A stretch of 40,000 bases of DNA. Origin: Symbiodinium natans (lineage: Eukaryota; Sar; Dinophyceae; Suessiales; Symbiodiniaceae). The stretch spans positions 295,001-335,000 of the forward strand of contig CAJNDS010000003.1 in the NCBI GenBank assembly GCA_905221605.1, in the 5' to 3' direction. The notes below the pieces were generated by a model. The model did not search any database. It worked only from the letters and a program-made list of their open reading frames with translations, and had not been told where the DNA came from. Position numbers and translations under genes: made by a program. Numbering within the stretch: the first letter of the stretch is position 1; every line of letters starts with the position of its first letter. Of this stretch, positions 8,961 through 17,243 are shown piece after piece.

Positions 8961-9312
8961 CGCCAGCGGGTGGCCGGGCCTTCCGCGCTTGGCCCTCGCC
9001 ATTCTGCCATATGAATGAGCTTGGGTCCGGAATTGGGCTTGAGGGTGTCTTAAACACAGTATGGGTGAAACAGATTGTCCCGCTCCCTGTTGATCCAGGA
9101 AAGTGTACGCTAAAGCAACAGCAGCAGTCAACACGTCCCACCCCGGCCAGCGGGGAGACTCGAGGTGTAAGCCCCCTTGATAGGGGGGCCGTGGAGGGTA
9201 GACCGCTCTAAACCCGAAAAAGGCGGCAGTTTGGGTGGCTGGGGTGGGATCCGCTGCACCGAGGCGGCCCGACCCGCCACCACTGGCGCGGGTCGGGACC
9301 GCGGCACTTTGG
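8961..9312. other. unique GC-rich stretch, unassigned, with strong hairpin
   Basis: About 350 bp without repeats. Frames are open on both strands; a minus-strand one contains the hydrophobic DVLTAAVALAYTFLD, but I cannot define splice sites. A perfect 10-bp stem CCCGACCCGC/GCGGGTCGGG with a 10-nt loop lies at 9268-9297. No gene is assigned. Confidence 0.4.
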
Positions 9313-9497
9313 AACACCCTAAACCCTAAACCCTAAACCCTAAGCCCTAAACCCCGTTAGGGTGCAGGGCTTGGGGTGTGGGGTGCCAGGGCCCCTTAAA
9401 CCCATCCTGGCACCCTACACCTGAGTCCCGGAGGCCCTGAACTGTCTGGGCTTTAAGTGGCTGGAGCTTTGGGTTTTAGGATTTAAGGTCAGGGTGT

Positions 9498-9760
9498 AAG
9501 TTTAGGGTTTAGGGTTTAGGGTTTAGGGTTTAGGGTTTAGGGTTTAGGGTTTAGGGTTTAGGGTTTAGGGTTTAGGGTTTAGGGTTTAGGGTTTAGGGTT
9601 TAGGGTTTAGGGTTTAGGGTTTAGGGTTTAGGGTTTAGGTTTTCGGGTTTAGGGTTTAGGGTTTAGGGTTTAGGGTTTAGGGTTTAGGGTTTAGGGTTTA
9701 GGGTTTAGGGTTTAGGGTTTAGGGTTTAGGGTTTAGGGTTTAGGGTTTAGGGTTTAGGGT
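9498..9760 (+). repeat. TTTAGGG array (about 37 copies)
   Basis: A near-perfect array with one TTTCGGG unit. It lies directly downstream, in the minus-strand gene sense, of the 9.8 kb exon candidate. Confidence 0.95.
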
Positions 9761-9777
9761 CCTAAGTTTGAAACAAC

Positions 9778-9859
9778 TTGCGGCAAGGTGGCCGATACCA
9801 GATCGCCAGGAAAGTAGTCCCGCATCTGGGCAAAGGAATGCTGGCCCAAACCCGCTCTT
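9778..9859 (-). CDS. candidate exon: hexapeptide (LbH) domain entry, second group
   Basis: After an acceptor CTCGAAG the minus strand is open for one base plus 27 codons to CCGCAA before GTTGTT. Joined to the 17-nt exon just upstream it reads LRRAGLGQHSFAQMRDYF and then PGDLV. This matches 'LR-lG--iG--v--------(p/e)-DLV' of Pls-type beta-helix domains, and the frame and phase fit without adjustment. Two other frames of this island are also open, and the choice rests on the motif and phase. Confidence 0.5.
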
Positions 9860-9943
9860 CTTCGAGAAGCTTTTGGAGCTGAGGGTTTAGGGTTTGGGGG
9901 GCTTAGGGTATAGGGCAAACACAATGTGCAGCTCACGACTTAC

Positions 9944-9960
9944 CTAAGAAACCGGGAGAA
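9944..9960 (-). CDS. candidate 17-nt microexon
   Basis: The sequence is CTCACTGCAG, then 17 bases, then GTAAGTCG: a near-perfect acceptor and a consensus donor. It encodes FSRFL plus AG, which continues phase 0 from the 10.3 kb exon and passes phase 2 to the 9.8 kb exon, giving FSRFLRRAGLG. That is where the 'LR-lG' motif belongs in the domain. Such a short exon is unusual. The plus strand has an open frame ending at ATG before GTTTGGGG as an alternative. Confidence 0.45.
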
Positions 9961-9984
9961 CTGCAGTGAGGGCGCAGATGGTTT

Positions 9985-10232
9985 GGGGTTTAGGGTTTAG
10001 GGTTTAGGGTTTAGGGTTTAGGGTTTAGGGTTTAGGGTTAGGGTTTAGGGCTTTTTAGGTCTTAGGTCTTCAGGTGATGAGCTGTCAGGCACACGAAAGG
10101 ACGAAGGCCACACAAAAGTTTAGGGCTTGGAGTTTTGGGGTTTAGGGTTTAGGGTTTAGGGTTTAGGGTTTAGGGTTTAGGGTTTAGGGTTTAGGGTTTA
10201 GGGTTTAGGGTTTAGGGTTTAGGGTTTAGGAC
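9985..10232 (+). repeat. TTTAGGG arrays with one spacer
   Basis: Two TTTAGGG blocks (about 9985-10050 and 10136-10230) flank a 60-bp unique island. The island reads DELSGTRKDEGHTK on the plus strand with AG and GTTTAGGG borders, but no matching minus-strand exon is clear. Confidence 0.8.
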
Positions 10233-10376
10233 AGTCTTCATCCAGCCAAGCTGCAGCGTCTGCAGGAAAAACACATCTGCATCAAAGAGCACCGCTTCGA
10301 AAGCGATCCAGATGATATACCGGAAGCGGAACAGGTCAACTTCTCCTCCGGGGGACACGTAATCTTGTGGGCTACT
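10233..10376 (-). CDS. candidate exon, 48 codons, hydrophobic, second group
   Basis: The minus strand is open for 48 codons between TTGCGAG and ACT before GTCCTAAACCC. The peptide contains VDLFRFRYIIWIAFEAVLFD and then ADVFFLQTLQLGWMKT. It is aromatic and hydrophobic, and its position between the KW-L---(f)RP motif at 11.75 kb and the LRRAGLG motif at 9.8 kb is that of the 'plwS--vW---l' segment of Pls-type domains. The DADVFFL string also recalls the DxD of GT-A glycosyltransferases, but the order of neighbouring motifs favours the first reading. The plus strand is open too (LQEKHICIKEHRFESDPDD). Confidence 0.45.
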
Positions 10377-10541
10377 CTCGCAACCCAAAGGCCTAAACCC
10401 TAAACCCTGAACCCTAAACCTTGAACCCTGAACCCAGAACCCCAAACCCTAAACCCTAAACCCTAGACCCTAAACCCTAAACCCTAAACCCTTTCTGTTG
10501 ATAAAGTGTCGTTTTGGGGGGTTTGCAAAGAAGCCACTCAC

Positions 10542-10583
10542 CCTGGAGGCCCGAAACCTGGGCGCGTCAGGCGCGGCAAGCAT
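10542..10583 (-). CDS. candidate exon, 14 codons
   Basis: Bounded by ACTGCATTAG and the consensus donor AGG before GTGAGT, the minus strand reads MLAAPDAPRFRASR in phase 0 at both ends, which fits the phase-0 start of the 10.3 kb exon. The leading ATG could be an internal methionine or, less likely, a start codon. Confidence 0.35.
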
Positions 10584-10609
10584 CTAATGCAGTAGCCTCA
10601 ATAGTTGTT

Positions 10610-11180
10610 TAAGGTTTAGGGTTTAGGGTTTAGGGTTTAGGGTTTAGGGTTTAGGGTTTAGGGTTTAGGGTTTAAAGTTTAGGGTCTAGGCCGATATATA
10701 TTCTACTACGAACTGCCCCAACTAACCAGACTTACATGGGCCCCTATATTCAACGCCCTAAACCCTAAACCCTAAACCCTAAACCCTAAACCCTAAACCC
10801 TAAACCATCAGCCCTACACCCTGGTCCCGACAACCACCTAAAGCAACGCAGGGCCCATCACGCCCTCCTGACACTTTCCTTATGTTCAGTTTAGGGTTTA
10901 GGGTTTAGGGTTTAGGGTTTAGGGTTTAGGGTTTAGGGTTTAGGGTTTAGGGTTTAGGGTTTAGGGTTTAGGGTTTAGGGTTTAAGGTTAGGGTTTAGGG
11001 TTTAGGGTTTAGGGTTTAGGGTTTAGGGTTTAGGGTTTAGGGTTTAGGGTTTAGGGTTTAGGGTTTAGGGTTTAGGGTTTAGGGTTTAGGGTTTAGGGTT
11101 TAGGGTTTAGGGTTTAGGGCTTCGGTCTTCGGGCTTCGGGCTTAGGGCTTAGGGCTTAGGGCTTAGGGCTGAAGGCTTAG
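10610..11180. repeat. TTTAGGG and CCCTAAA arrays with two spacers
   Basis: TTTAGGG (10615-10670), an 80-bp spacer, CCCTAAA (10755-10803), a 75-bp spacer, then about 33 TTTAGGG units (10888-11118) that grade into GGGCTTA. The spacers are open on both strands and could hold exons, but none is clear enough to call. Confidence 0.85.
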
Positions 11181-11307
11181 GGCTTAGGGCGGGCCCTTAA
11201 GAAAAATAGGGAACTGAGCCGCCAGACGCTGAATCCTACCCCTCACATGGGTTTCGGGCTTAGGGTTTAGGGTTTAGGGATTAGGGTTTAGGGTTGAGGG
11301 CTACAAC

Positions 11308-11344
11308 CTCTGACCCCGTCGCTAGCAGAGGCAGAGCACTCGTG
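11308..11344 (-). CDS. candidate exon, 12 codons
   Basis: A pyrimidine-rich acceptor (TTTTCCTCTGATCCAG) precedes HECSASASDGVR plus one base, and the donor is AGAG before GTTGTAG. Phase 0 at the start fits the 24-nt exon upstream. No domain is recognised. Confidence 0.3.
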
Positions 11345-11389
11345 CTGGATCAGAGGAAAAGCCAGCGCTGAGACCCGGAAACCCTGAAC

Positions 11390-11500
11390 CCCATCCCCTT
11401 TTATTTTTCATTGATCCCTTTTTGTTTTTTTATTGATCCTTTTTTATTGTTTTATTGATCCTTTTTTTGTTTGATCCCTATCCTCGGCACTCATCCCTAA
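11390..11500 (+). repeat. TTTTATTGATCC short tandem repeat
   Basis: Four or five imperfect units of (C)TTTTTATTGATCC. No coding capacity is apparent. Confidence 0.75.
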
Positions 11501-11543
11501 ACCCTAAACTACTATTTGCAGAAGAACCCCAACCCTCACTTAC

Positions 11544-11567
11544 CCCATGAAAGAAATCATTTACCTC
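11544..11567 (-). CDS. candidate 24-nt microexon
   Basis: The acceptor TTCTTCCTTACAG and the donor GGG before GTAAGTG are both near-perfect consensus sites, among the best pairs in the window. The 24 bases encode EVNDFFHG and are open only in the phase-0 frame. Confidence 0.45.
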
Positions 11568-11703
11568 CTGTAAGGAAGAATACTTCTGTTTTTTCTATTG
11601 GGAGGGGGGGGGTCGTTCTTAACCCTAAACCCTAAACCCCGAACCCTGAACCCTGAACCCTAAACCCTGAACCCTAAACCCTAAACCCTGAACCTCATCC
11701 CTC

Positions 11704-11773
11704 TGGCAAGTCTCTAGGCCGGAACTGGCAGGCGATCAGCCACTTCGCAATGGGAATGAGCAATATCTTTGAC
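11704..11773 (-). CDS. candidate exon: KW-L---RP motif, second group
   Basis: The minus strand reads SKILLIPIAKWLIACQFRPR and then DLP. A hydrophobic stretch followed by KW(l)(l/i)--(r/q)-RP closely matches the conserved 'KWLLvGR-RP' segment preceding each beta-helix domain in Pls-type proteins. Phase 2 is received correctly from the 12.4 kb exon. The best phase-consistent 3' end is at CCA before GAGGGATG, which needs a GA donor, as used by dinoflagellates; otherwise the frame ends at TGA a few codons later. The plus strand (RNWQAISHFAMGMSNIFDLV) is a strong-looking competitor. Confidence 0.45.
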
Positions 11774-11799
11774 CTCGTGCCGGTTCAGGGTTTAGGGTT

Positions 11800-12400
11800 T
11801 AAGCCTTTTCTGGGTGGGGGGGGGGCGGGGGGGGGTGGTCCAATCAGAACACGGCGCTGCATATGCAGGGCATGCATGAGGAAACCGGCCCCCATGCACA
11901 AAACGGATTAAGCTTCCCTCAGGTTCCCTAGGTACCTCCTCCCCATGTACTCCCCCCCCCTCCCTTAAGGACCCTATAAGAAACCCGAGCCCGAAAGCGC
12001 ATCAACTCAAACTCGATGTGGAGGGGAAGGGGCCGCCGCGAGCATCCGCAAGTGCTTGGAACAGTTTATGTGGTATGTAATTAGAGGACTCGAAGGCAGC
12101 TCATGTTCGTAATGCTTCAACCGTTTTTATCTCGTAGGGTACATGTGTGGCAATGTTTAATAGAACCGACTTGCAAAATCCACGAGTGAAAACATGACAC
12201 AGCACAGTGCGGAAATGAAGTCACAAGCAAAGCGAAATGAAACAAGTTCATTTAAACAAGAAACTGAGAGAAATGGATGAATCCGGTGATGAAGATGATA
12301 AATCCTAAGCCCTAGATCCAGAGCATCTGGGGAAAGATGCTAGGGTTTAGGGTTTCAGGTTTCGGGTTTCGGGTTAAGGGCATGGTAAGATCGTCGTAAA
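11800..12400. other. unique stretch with short A-rich frame
   Basis: A G run at about 11815-11836, then about 450 bp of unique sequence. A 28-codon plus-strand frame starting at an ATG at about 12194 (MTQHSAEMKSQAKRNETSS) has unusually A-rich codons. I see no splice context or family and do not call a gene. Confidence 0.35.
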
Positions 12401-12405
12401 ACTAC

Positions 12406-12458
12406 TGTATCGCCAAACGGGCAACAACAAAATCCACACACCCATGGTTGGCAGGAAC
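12406..12458 (-). CDS. candidate exon, 17 codons
   Basis: The acceptor GTATACAAG and the donor ATACA before GTAGTT bound VPANHGCVDFVVARLAI. It joins the 12.6 kb exon in phase 0 and passes phase 2 to the 11.75 kb exon. The plus strand is open for 36 codons here (KIVVKLLYRQTGNNKIHT), which is the alternative. Confidence 0.35.
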
Positions 12459-12544
12459 CTTGTATACAACCACCAAGCTTACCAGAAGCCCTAAACCCTA
12501 ACCCTAGACCCTAAACCCTAAAACCTAAGCCCTAAACCCTAAAC

Positions 12545-12628
12545 CTCCAAAATCTGTGTCTGACAAGCTGCGTCATGATAATCAGCATCGACACCGGGAT
12601 AAACGGCCAAGTGCCAACCTCCGCACCC
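12545..12628 (-). CDS. candidate exon, 28 codons
   Basis: The acceptor GGTTATAG and the donor TTGGAG before GTTTAGGG bound 28 codons in phase 0 at both ends. The peptide contains GCGGWHLAVYPGVDADYHDA. The intron would start with telomere-like repeat. No family is recognised for this piece. Confidence 0.4.
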
Positions 12629-12654
12629 CTATAACCTAAACGCTAGCCTTAGGG

Positions 12655-13250
12655 TTTAAGGTGTAGGGTTTAGGGTTTAAGGGTTTAGGGGTTTAGGGGT
12701 TTAGGGGTTTAGGGGTTTAGGGGTTTAGGGGTTTAGGGGTTTAGGGGTTTAGGGGTTTAGGGGTTTTAGGGTTTAGGGGTTTAGGGGTTTAGGTTTAGGG
12801 GTTTAGGGTTAGGGGTTTAGGGGTTTTTTAGGGGTTTAGGGGTTTAGGGGGTTAGGGGTTTTAGGGTTTAGGGGTTTAGGGGTTTAGGGGTTTAGGGGGG
12901 TTAGGGGTTTAGGGGGGGTTAGGGGTTTAGGGGGGTTTAGGGTTTAAGGGGGTTAGGGGGTTTAGGGGTTTAGGGGGTTTAGGGGTTTAGGGGTTAGGGG
13001 TTTAGGGGTTTAGGGGTTTATAGGGTTTAGGGGTTTTAGGGGTTTTAGGGGTTTAGGGGTTTAGGGTTTAGGGTTTAGGGGTTAGGGGTTTCGGGGGGGT
13101 TTAGGGGTTTAGGGGTTTAGGGTTAAAGGGTTTAGGGGTTTAGGGTTTAGGGTTTTAGGGGTTTAGGGGTTTAGGGGTTTAGGGGTTTAGGGGTTTAGGG
13201 GTTTAGGGGTTTAGGGGTTTAGGGGTTTAGGGGTTTAGGGGTTTAGGGTT
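12655..13250 (+). repeat. TTTAGGGG octamer array (about 600 bp)
   Basis: Some 70 units of an 8-bp variant (TTTAGGGG) with indels of G and short TTTTAGGG stretches. It is the longest non-heptamer telomere-like array here and lies between exon candidates at 12.6 and 13.3 kb. Confidence 0.95.
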
Positions 13251-13256
13251 CCTAAC

Positions 13257-13291
13257 CCTGATCAATGTGAACTTCCTGGTGGTGTCACCGT
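13257..13291 (-). CDS. candidate exon, 11 codons
   Basis: The acceptor TTCGCTTCAG and the end ATCAGG before GTTAGG bound GDTTRKFTLIR. It passes phase 0 to the 12.6 kb exon. Plus-strand alternative: LTLINVNFLVVSPSE. Confidence 0.3.
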
Positions 13292-13299
13292 CTGAAGCG

Positions 13300-13620
13300 A
13301 ATAACCCGAAGCCCAAAACCCAAAACACTAGAATTCCTAAACCTAAGCCCTAAACCTTAGGGTGTACTTAGGGTGGGTTTACTATGGTTTAAAAAATGGC
13401 TATAGCCTTAACTGGGGTTCACGTGTATCCCCAAACCCCAAACCCTGCTATTGACTGCCCTTGAACCCGAGTAGGGTCCCAGGGTTTAAGTATAGGCTCT
13501 AAGTCCTAGACCCAAGAGTACCTAGGAAAACAAAGAGGGTACCCCTTTTTGGCTTGAAGGGGCTTCAAAGAAAAGCAAAACCCGTAAAAGCAGGCAATGA
13601 GGGTCTAGTCTGGGTCTTAG
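13300..13620. other. unique stretch related to dispersed GGGTACC repeats
   Basis: About 300 bp with few telomere units. The phrase GAGGGTACCCCTTTTTGGCTTG resembles the interior of the small mobile elements at 17-18 kb. No gene was identified. Confidence 0.35.
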
Positions 13621-14100
13621 TAGCCCTAAACCCTAAACCCTAAACCCTAAACCCCAAGCCCTAAGCCCTAATCCCTAAGCCCTAAACCCCAAACCCTAAA
13701 CCCTAAACCCTAAGCCCTAAACCCTAAGCCCCAAGCCCTAAGCCCGAAGCCCTAAGCCCGTAAAAAAAAAAGAGGCTTGGGGCTAGAGTAGGGTTGAGGC
13801 TCCGAGTCTGAGGCTCTGAGGGTTTACGGTTTGGGTTTAGGGTTTAGGGTTTAGGGTTTAGAGTTTAGGTTCCAGGGTTTAGGGTTAAGGGTTTAGGGTT
13901 TAGGGCTGAGGAAAGGTGACGGTTGGCAGGGTACAGGGCTATTTGTGTAGAACCTTAACCCCTAAACCCTAAACCCTAAACCCCAAACCCCAAACCCTAA
14001 ACCCTAAACCCTAAACCCTAGACCCTAAACCCTAGACCCTAAACCCTAGACCCTAAACCCTAAACCCTAAACCCTAAACCCTAAACCCAAACCCTTCGGT
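13620..14100. repeat. CCCTAAA / TTTAGGG / CCCTAGA arrays
   Basis: CCCTAAA with CCCTAAG (13624-13760), then TTTAGGG (about 13830-13905), then CCCTAAA with CCCTAGA and CCCCAAA variants (13965-14090). Both orientations lie within one inferred intron. Confidence 0.85.
13921..13938 (-). CDS. candidate 18-nt microexon
   Basis: PCTLPT lies between ACACAAATAG and GTCACC, in phase with the preceding exon at 14.15 kb. It is very short and weakly supported. Confidence 0.15.
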
Positions 14101-14144
14101 TCAAGGCTTCGAGTCTTGGGGTGTAGGGGCTTGAGGAAGCTTAC

Positions 14145-14203
14145 GGCCTCCACTGGCATTACGGCCGTCATCGCATCCACGACGAACCCTGCGGCGATGT
14201 AGC
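14145..14203 (-). CDS. candidate exon, hydrophobic
   Basis: The acceptor GTGGCTGAG and the consensus-like donor GCC before GTAAGC bound two bases plus 19 codons: YIAAGFVVDAMTAVMPVEA. The hydrophobic run suggests a membrane segment. With the exon at 14.3 kb it joins exactly (one base plus two bases) to give ETWANDPSVK-G-YIAAG. This is one of the better-supported exon pairs. Confidence 0.5.
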
Positions 14204-14244
14204 CTCAGCCACGCAGGCATGAGGAGTGATTGGCCTGGGGTTCC

Positions 14245-14295
14245 CTGAACCCTGAACCCTGAACCCTGAACCCTGAACCCTGAACCCTAACCCCC
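14245..14295 (+). repeat. CCCTGAA heptamer array
   Basis: Six or so CCCTGAA units, another locally homogenised heptamer variant. Confidence 0.85.
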
Positions 14296-14306
14296 AAACC
14301 CTAAAC

Positions 14307-14338
14307 CCTTCACGCTAGGGTCATTGGCCCAAGTTTCT
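14307..14338 (-). CDS. candidate exon, 10 codons
   Basis: The acceptor GGCTTCAG and the donor AAGG before GTTTAGGG bound ETWANDPSVK with one base at each end. The intron begins with telomere-like repeat, and phase fits the next exon. Confidence 0.45.
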
Positions 14339-14492
14339 CTGAAGCCTAAAGGCTTAGGGTTCAGGGGTTCTCGGCACCCAAAACGCTAAACCCCAAACCC
14401 GAAACCCCCAAGCCCTAAACCCTGAACCCTAACCCCTGAACCCCTAAACCCCTAAACCCCTAAGCGGAAGTTGGTGCCTGGCTGCCTGGCAC

Positions 14493-14537
14493 GTGCAGTC
14501 CCACAGTTAAGAAGATCTGCAGGATGAAGAGCAAGAC
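14493..14537 (-). CDS. candidate exon, membrane segment
   Basis: After TATCTGCGAG the minus strand reads VLLFILQIFLTVGLH up to GTGCCAGG. It is strongly hydrophobic, as expected for a transmembrane helix between soluble domains. Its end phase does not fit the 14.3 kb exon unless another donor is used. Confidence 0.4.
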
Positions 14538-14574
14538 CTCGCAGATACCCCAAACCCTGAACCCCTTCGTGCGG

Positions 14575-14735
14575 TCTAGGGTTTAGGGCCTAAGGCTTAG
14601 GGCTTAGGGTTTAGGGTTCAGGGTTTAGGTTGTAGGGTTTAGGGTTTAGGGTGTAGGGTTTAGGGTTTAGGGTTTAGGGTTTAGGGTTTAGGGTGTAGGG
14701 TTTAGGGTCTAGGGTCTAGGGTTTAGGGTTGGGGT
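14575..14735 (+). repeat. TTTAGGG array with GGGTGTA variants
   Basis: TTTAGGG mixed with GGGTGTA, GGGTCTA and GGGCTTA units. Confidence 0.9.
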
Positions 14736-14743
14736 TTTCAGGT

Positions 14744-14835
14744 GAGCGTAAGCCAAGCCAAACGCCGCATCACCGAACAACAACGCCTCGAGATCAAGAA
14801 CAAACATATCCGGAGGTTGAGGGGCGGGGCTTGTG
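14744..14835 (-). CDS. candidate exon
   Basis: After a TTTGCAAAG acceptor the minus strand contains PPDMFVLDLEALLFGDAAFG followed by LAYAHLK. The 3' edge is uncertain. The plus strand reads a coiled-coil-like QAKRRITEQQRLEIKNKH between TTTTCAG and GTTGAG, so the strand is open to question. Confidence 0.35.
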
Positions 14836-14933
14836 CTTTGCAAACCCTACACCCTAAACCCTAAACCCTAAACCCTAAACCCTAAACCCTTAACCCTAAA
14901 CCCTGGGGTTCTAGGCTTTGGGTTCCAACTCAC

Positions 14934-15017
14934 GCATGTCCGTTCTTTCGGCTCCCGTTCAAAAATCTTGTCTGGGGCCGACCGCTGCTGCGCGACAAGT
15001 CGATCGCAGGTCACTAC
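14934..15017 (-). CDS. candidate exon, 28 codons, consensus splice sites
   Basis: The acceptor TTAGGTGGCAG and the consensus donor TGC before GTGAGTTGG bound exactly 28 codons, phase 0 at both ends. The peptide contains DRLVAQQRSAPDKIFEREPK. It is hydrophilic with a normal amino-acid mix. The splice context makes it one of the firmer exon calls. No family is recognised. Confidence 0.5.
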
Positions 15018-15029
15018 CTGCCACCTAAT

Positions 15030-15280
15030 ACCCTAAACCCTAAACCCTAAACCCTAAACCCTAAACCCTAAACCCTAAACCCTAAACCCCAAACCCTAAA
15101 CCCTGACAAAAGAGAACAAACTTAAAAATTCGCAGGTCGACAAAACCAACAACACGTGAGACGAAGCAATCGAACTCTAAATGCAGGAGCCCAAGCCCCA
15201 CGTGCCAAAACCCTGCACCGTCCTGCCCCCCTAACCCTAAACCCTAAACCCTAAACCCTAAACCCTAAACCCTAAATGCC
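15030..15280 (+). repeat. CCCTAAA arrays around a unique spacer
   Basis: CCCTAAA (15030-15105), a 125-bp island (minus-strand frame containing VLARGAWAPAFRVRLLRL, unassigned), then CCCTAAA again (15233-15276). Confidence 0.8.
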
Positions 15281-15355
15281 CTCAGAGCCTGGTATACCGT
15301 GTACACCATCAAGGAAGGCGACTCGGGCGTGGAGACGGACCTTGAACTGTGGTGG
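15280..15355 (-). CDS. candidate exon
   Basis: The acceptor AGGACCCTCAG starts one base plus 25 codons, containing SVSTPESPSLMVYTVYQALR, ending at AGG before GCATTTAGGG. This needs a GC donor. Phase fits the 16.2 kb exon upstream and the 15.0 kb exon downstream. Competing readings are a second minus frame (PPQFKVRLHARVAFLDG) and a very protein-like plus-strand frame (WYTVYTIKEGDSGVETDLEL). Confidence 0.35.
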
Positions 15356-15534
15356 CTGAGGGTCCTCTTGAAGGGCCCGAGGCCCTCAACCCCACACCCT
15401 AAACCCTAAACCCTAAACCCTAACCCCTAAACTCTAAACCCCACAAGTTTTGGAAGTTCCGGTGCTTGGGGTTCAGAGGCTTAGGGCGCAGGGTCTTAAC
15501 TAACCAGGGCTCAGGGTCCTGAGCCCTACCTTTA

Positions 15535-15797
15535 GGGTTTAGGGTTTCGGGTTTCGGGTTTAGGGTTCAGGGTTTCGGGTTTCGGGTTTAGGGTTTAGGG
15601 TTTCGGGTTTAGGGTTTAGGGTTCAGGGTTCAGGGCTTAGGGTTTCGGGTTTAGGGTTCAGGGTTTAGGGTTCAGGGTTCAGGGTTCAGGGTTCAGGGTT
15701 CAGGGTTCAGGGTTCAGGGTTCAGGGTTCAGGGTTCAGGGTTCAGGGTTCAGGGTTCAGGGTTCAGGGTTTAGGGTTTAGGGTTTAGGGTTTAGGTT
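15535..15797 (+). repeat. GGGTTCA / TTTCGGG / TTTAGGG array
   Basis: It starts with TTTAGGG and TTTCGGG units and passes into about 16 consecutive GGGTTCA units. Confidence 0.9.
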
Positions 15798-15857
15798 TAG
15801 TTCAGGCCTTGGATCCTAAGCCCCCAAAGCCCTCGGCGCAGCGACGTGTTCACAACT

Positions 15858-16185
15858 CACGGGTTTAAGGGTTTAAGGGTTTAAGGGCTTAAGGGCCTAA
15901 GGGTTTTTAAGGGTTTAAGGGTTTGGCTTGAGGGGTTTTAAGGGTTTAAGGGGGCTTACGGGTTTTTAAGGGTTGTTAAGGGTTTTAGGGTTTTAAGGGT
16001 TGTTAGGGTTTTGAGGGCTTTTGAGGGTTTTTAGGGGCTTTTAAAGGTTTTAAGGGCTTTTGAGGGTTTCTAAGGGTTTCTACAGGTTTTTCAGGGTTTT
16101 TAAGGGTTTAAGGGCTTAAGGGGTTTAAGGGTTGTTAAGGTTTTAAGGGTAGAAGGGTTTAAGCGTTTGAGGGTTTCGGGGTTTC
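15858..16185 (+). repeat. TTTAAGGG degenerate array
   Basis: Irregular 8-9 bp units (GGGTTTAA, GGGCTTTTGA, GGGTTTCTAA), the most degenerate telomere-like array in the window. Confidence 0.85.
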
Positions 16186-16198
16186 CCCGTGCCATGAC

Positions 16199-16284
16199 CC
16201 ATTGCCAGGTGGCGTTCGCTTCATCAGGATGTATGCCATCACGTCTGAGTTATCGCGAACTGCAACCATCTTTTCCGGCAACTC
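16199..16284 (-). CDS. candidate exon, 28 codons
   Basis: A strong pyrimidine-rich acceptor (CTTTCCTGCGTATTCCAG) starts a phase-0 frame containing ELPEKMVAVRDNSDVMAYIL and then MKRTPPGN, ending two bases later at GTCATGG. It joins the 16.4 kb exon in phase 0. The composition is that of an ordinary soluble protein. No family is recognised. Confidence 0.5.
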
Positions 16285-16411
16285 CTGGAATACGCAGGAA
16301 AGCTTTCGGGTTTAGGGTTTAGGGTTTAGCTCCTAAATCTAGCCGCAAAGAGGGGTGCTCTCACATTACTCGAGGTCTTGGCTCCTGGGGAATCTTTTGG
16401 GGGTGAGGTAC

Positions 16412-16463
16412 CTTGTGCCTGATGATGGCATGCGTGCATCGGCTGCCATCAAACACGCGAACC
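16412..16463 (-). CDS. candidate exon, 17 codons
   Basis: The acceptor TGAGGTTGCAG and the donor CACAAG before GTACCT bound one base plus VRVFDGSRCTHAIIRHK. It continues in phase into the 16.2 kb exon. Confidence 0.45.
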
Positions 16464-16559
16464 CTGCAACCTCAGCGCCTCAGAAGCCTAAATCCTCAAA
16501 GCCTCAACACCTCAATCCCCAAAGCACCACGTCTGAAGACCCTCACAGGCTTTCCCAAA

Positions 16560-16870
16560 GCAAGCTAACCCTAAACCCCAAACCCTACACGCCAAACCCT
16601 AAACCCTAAACCCTAAACCCTAAACCCACCGTAACTGGGGTATAAGCAAGCCAAGCATGGCCAATTTTATGGTAGGGTTCAAGGTCAACAGTCAAGGTTC
16701 AGGGCAACCCTGTAGGGTTTAGGGTTTAGGGTTTAGGCTTTAAGAGTTTAGGGTTTCGGGTTTAGGGTTTAGGGTTTAGGGTTTAGGGTTTTAGGGTTTA
16801 GAGTTTTCGGGTTCTGGGCTTAGAGCTTTACGGTTTAGGGTTTAGGGTTTAGGGTTTAGGGCTTAGGCTT
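16560..16870. repeat. CCCTAAA then TTTAGGG arrays
   Basis: CCCTAAA (16595-16626) and TTTAGGG (16715-16865, with TTTTAGGG and TTTCGGG variants) separated by about 85 bp of unassigned sequence. Confidence 0.8.
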
Positions 16871-16888
16871 TGAAGGGTTGTTGTCCAC

Positions 16889-16939
16889 GGCCCTCTCCTT
16901 GCCGGCAGGAACGCAGACGCCGTCTCCCACGATCGAGTA
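16889..16939 (-). CDS. candidate exon: beta-helix C-terminal turns, first group
   Basis: The acceptor GGGCCTGCCAG starts YSIVGDGVCVPAGKERA, ending at GCC before GTGGAC. The 'SiVgdGv-VpaG' phrase is the typical last turn of hexapeptide acyltransferase-like domains. If the 17.8 kb exon ends at AGT before GAGCCC (GA donor), the phases match and the joined text is RSITS-YSIVGDG. Confidence 0.5.
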
Positions 16940-17243
16940 CTGGCAGGCCCAAGTTTCAAGTTGCCAGTGGCGAAACCCCAAAGCACTAGGGCTTAGGGTT
17001 TTGGGCTTAGCGGGTAAAAAATAAGAACCCTAAAGCCCTAACACCCTGAAGCCCTAAAACCCTAAGGACCGAAACCCTAAAGCCCAACATGCCAAAAACC
17101 CTTAACTCTAAACCCGAAACCCCAAACCCCAAAGCCCTCGAACGCTACAGCCCTAAGGCCGTAAAACCCTCTAAGGGTAGCTACAGGTCCCTTCGCATGA
17201 CCCCTTAAGTTGGGACCCCTCATACACCCCGTGTCAAGATATT

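Noticed and set aside
9268-9297. Rho-independent-type terminator
   Set aside because: The hairpin is strong but lacks a T run and the genome is eukaryotic.
9944-9985. Plus-strand exon LTTYLRNRENCSEGAD
   Set aside because: Borders are acceptable, but the minus-strand reading has a consensus GTAAGT donor and completes a recognised motif in phase; kept only as an alternative.
10233-10376. GT-A glycosyltransferase exon because of DADVFFL
   Set aside because: The neighbouring motifs on the same strand (KW-L---RP before, LR-hG after) place it in a Pls-type domain; the DxD match alone is weak.
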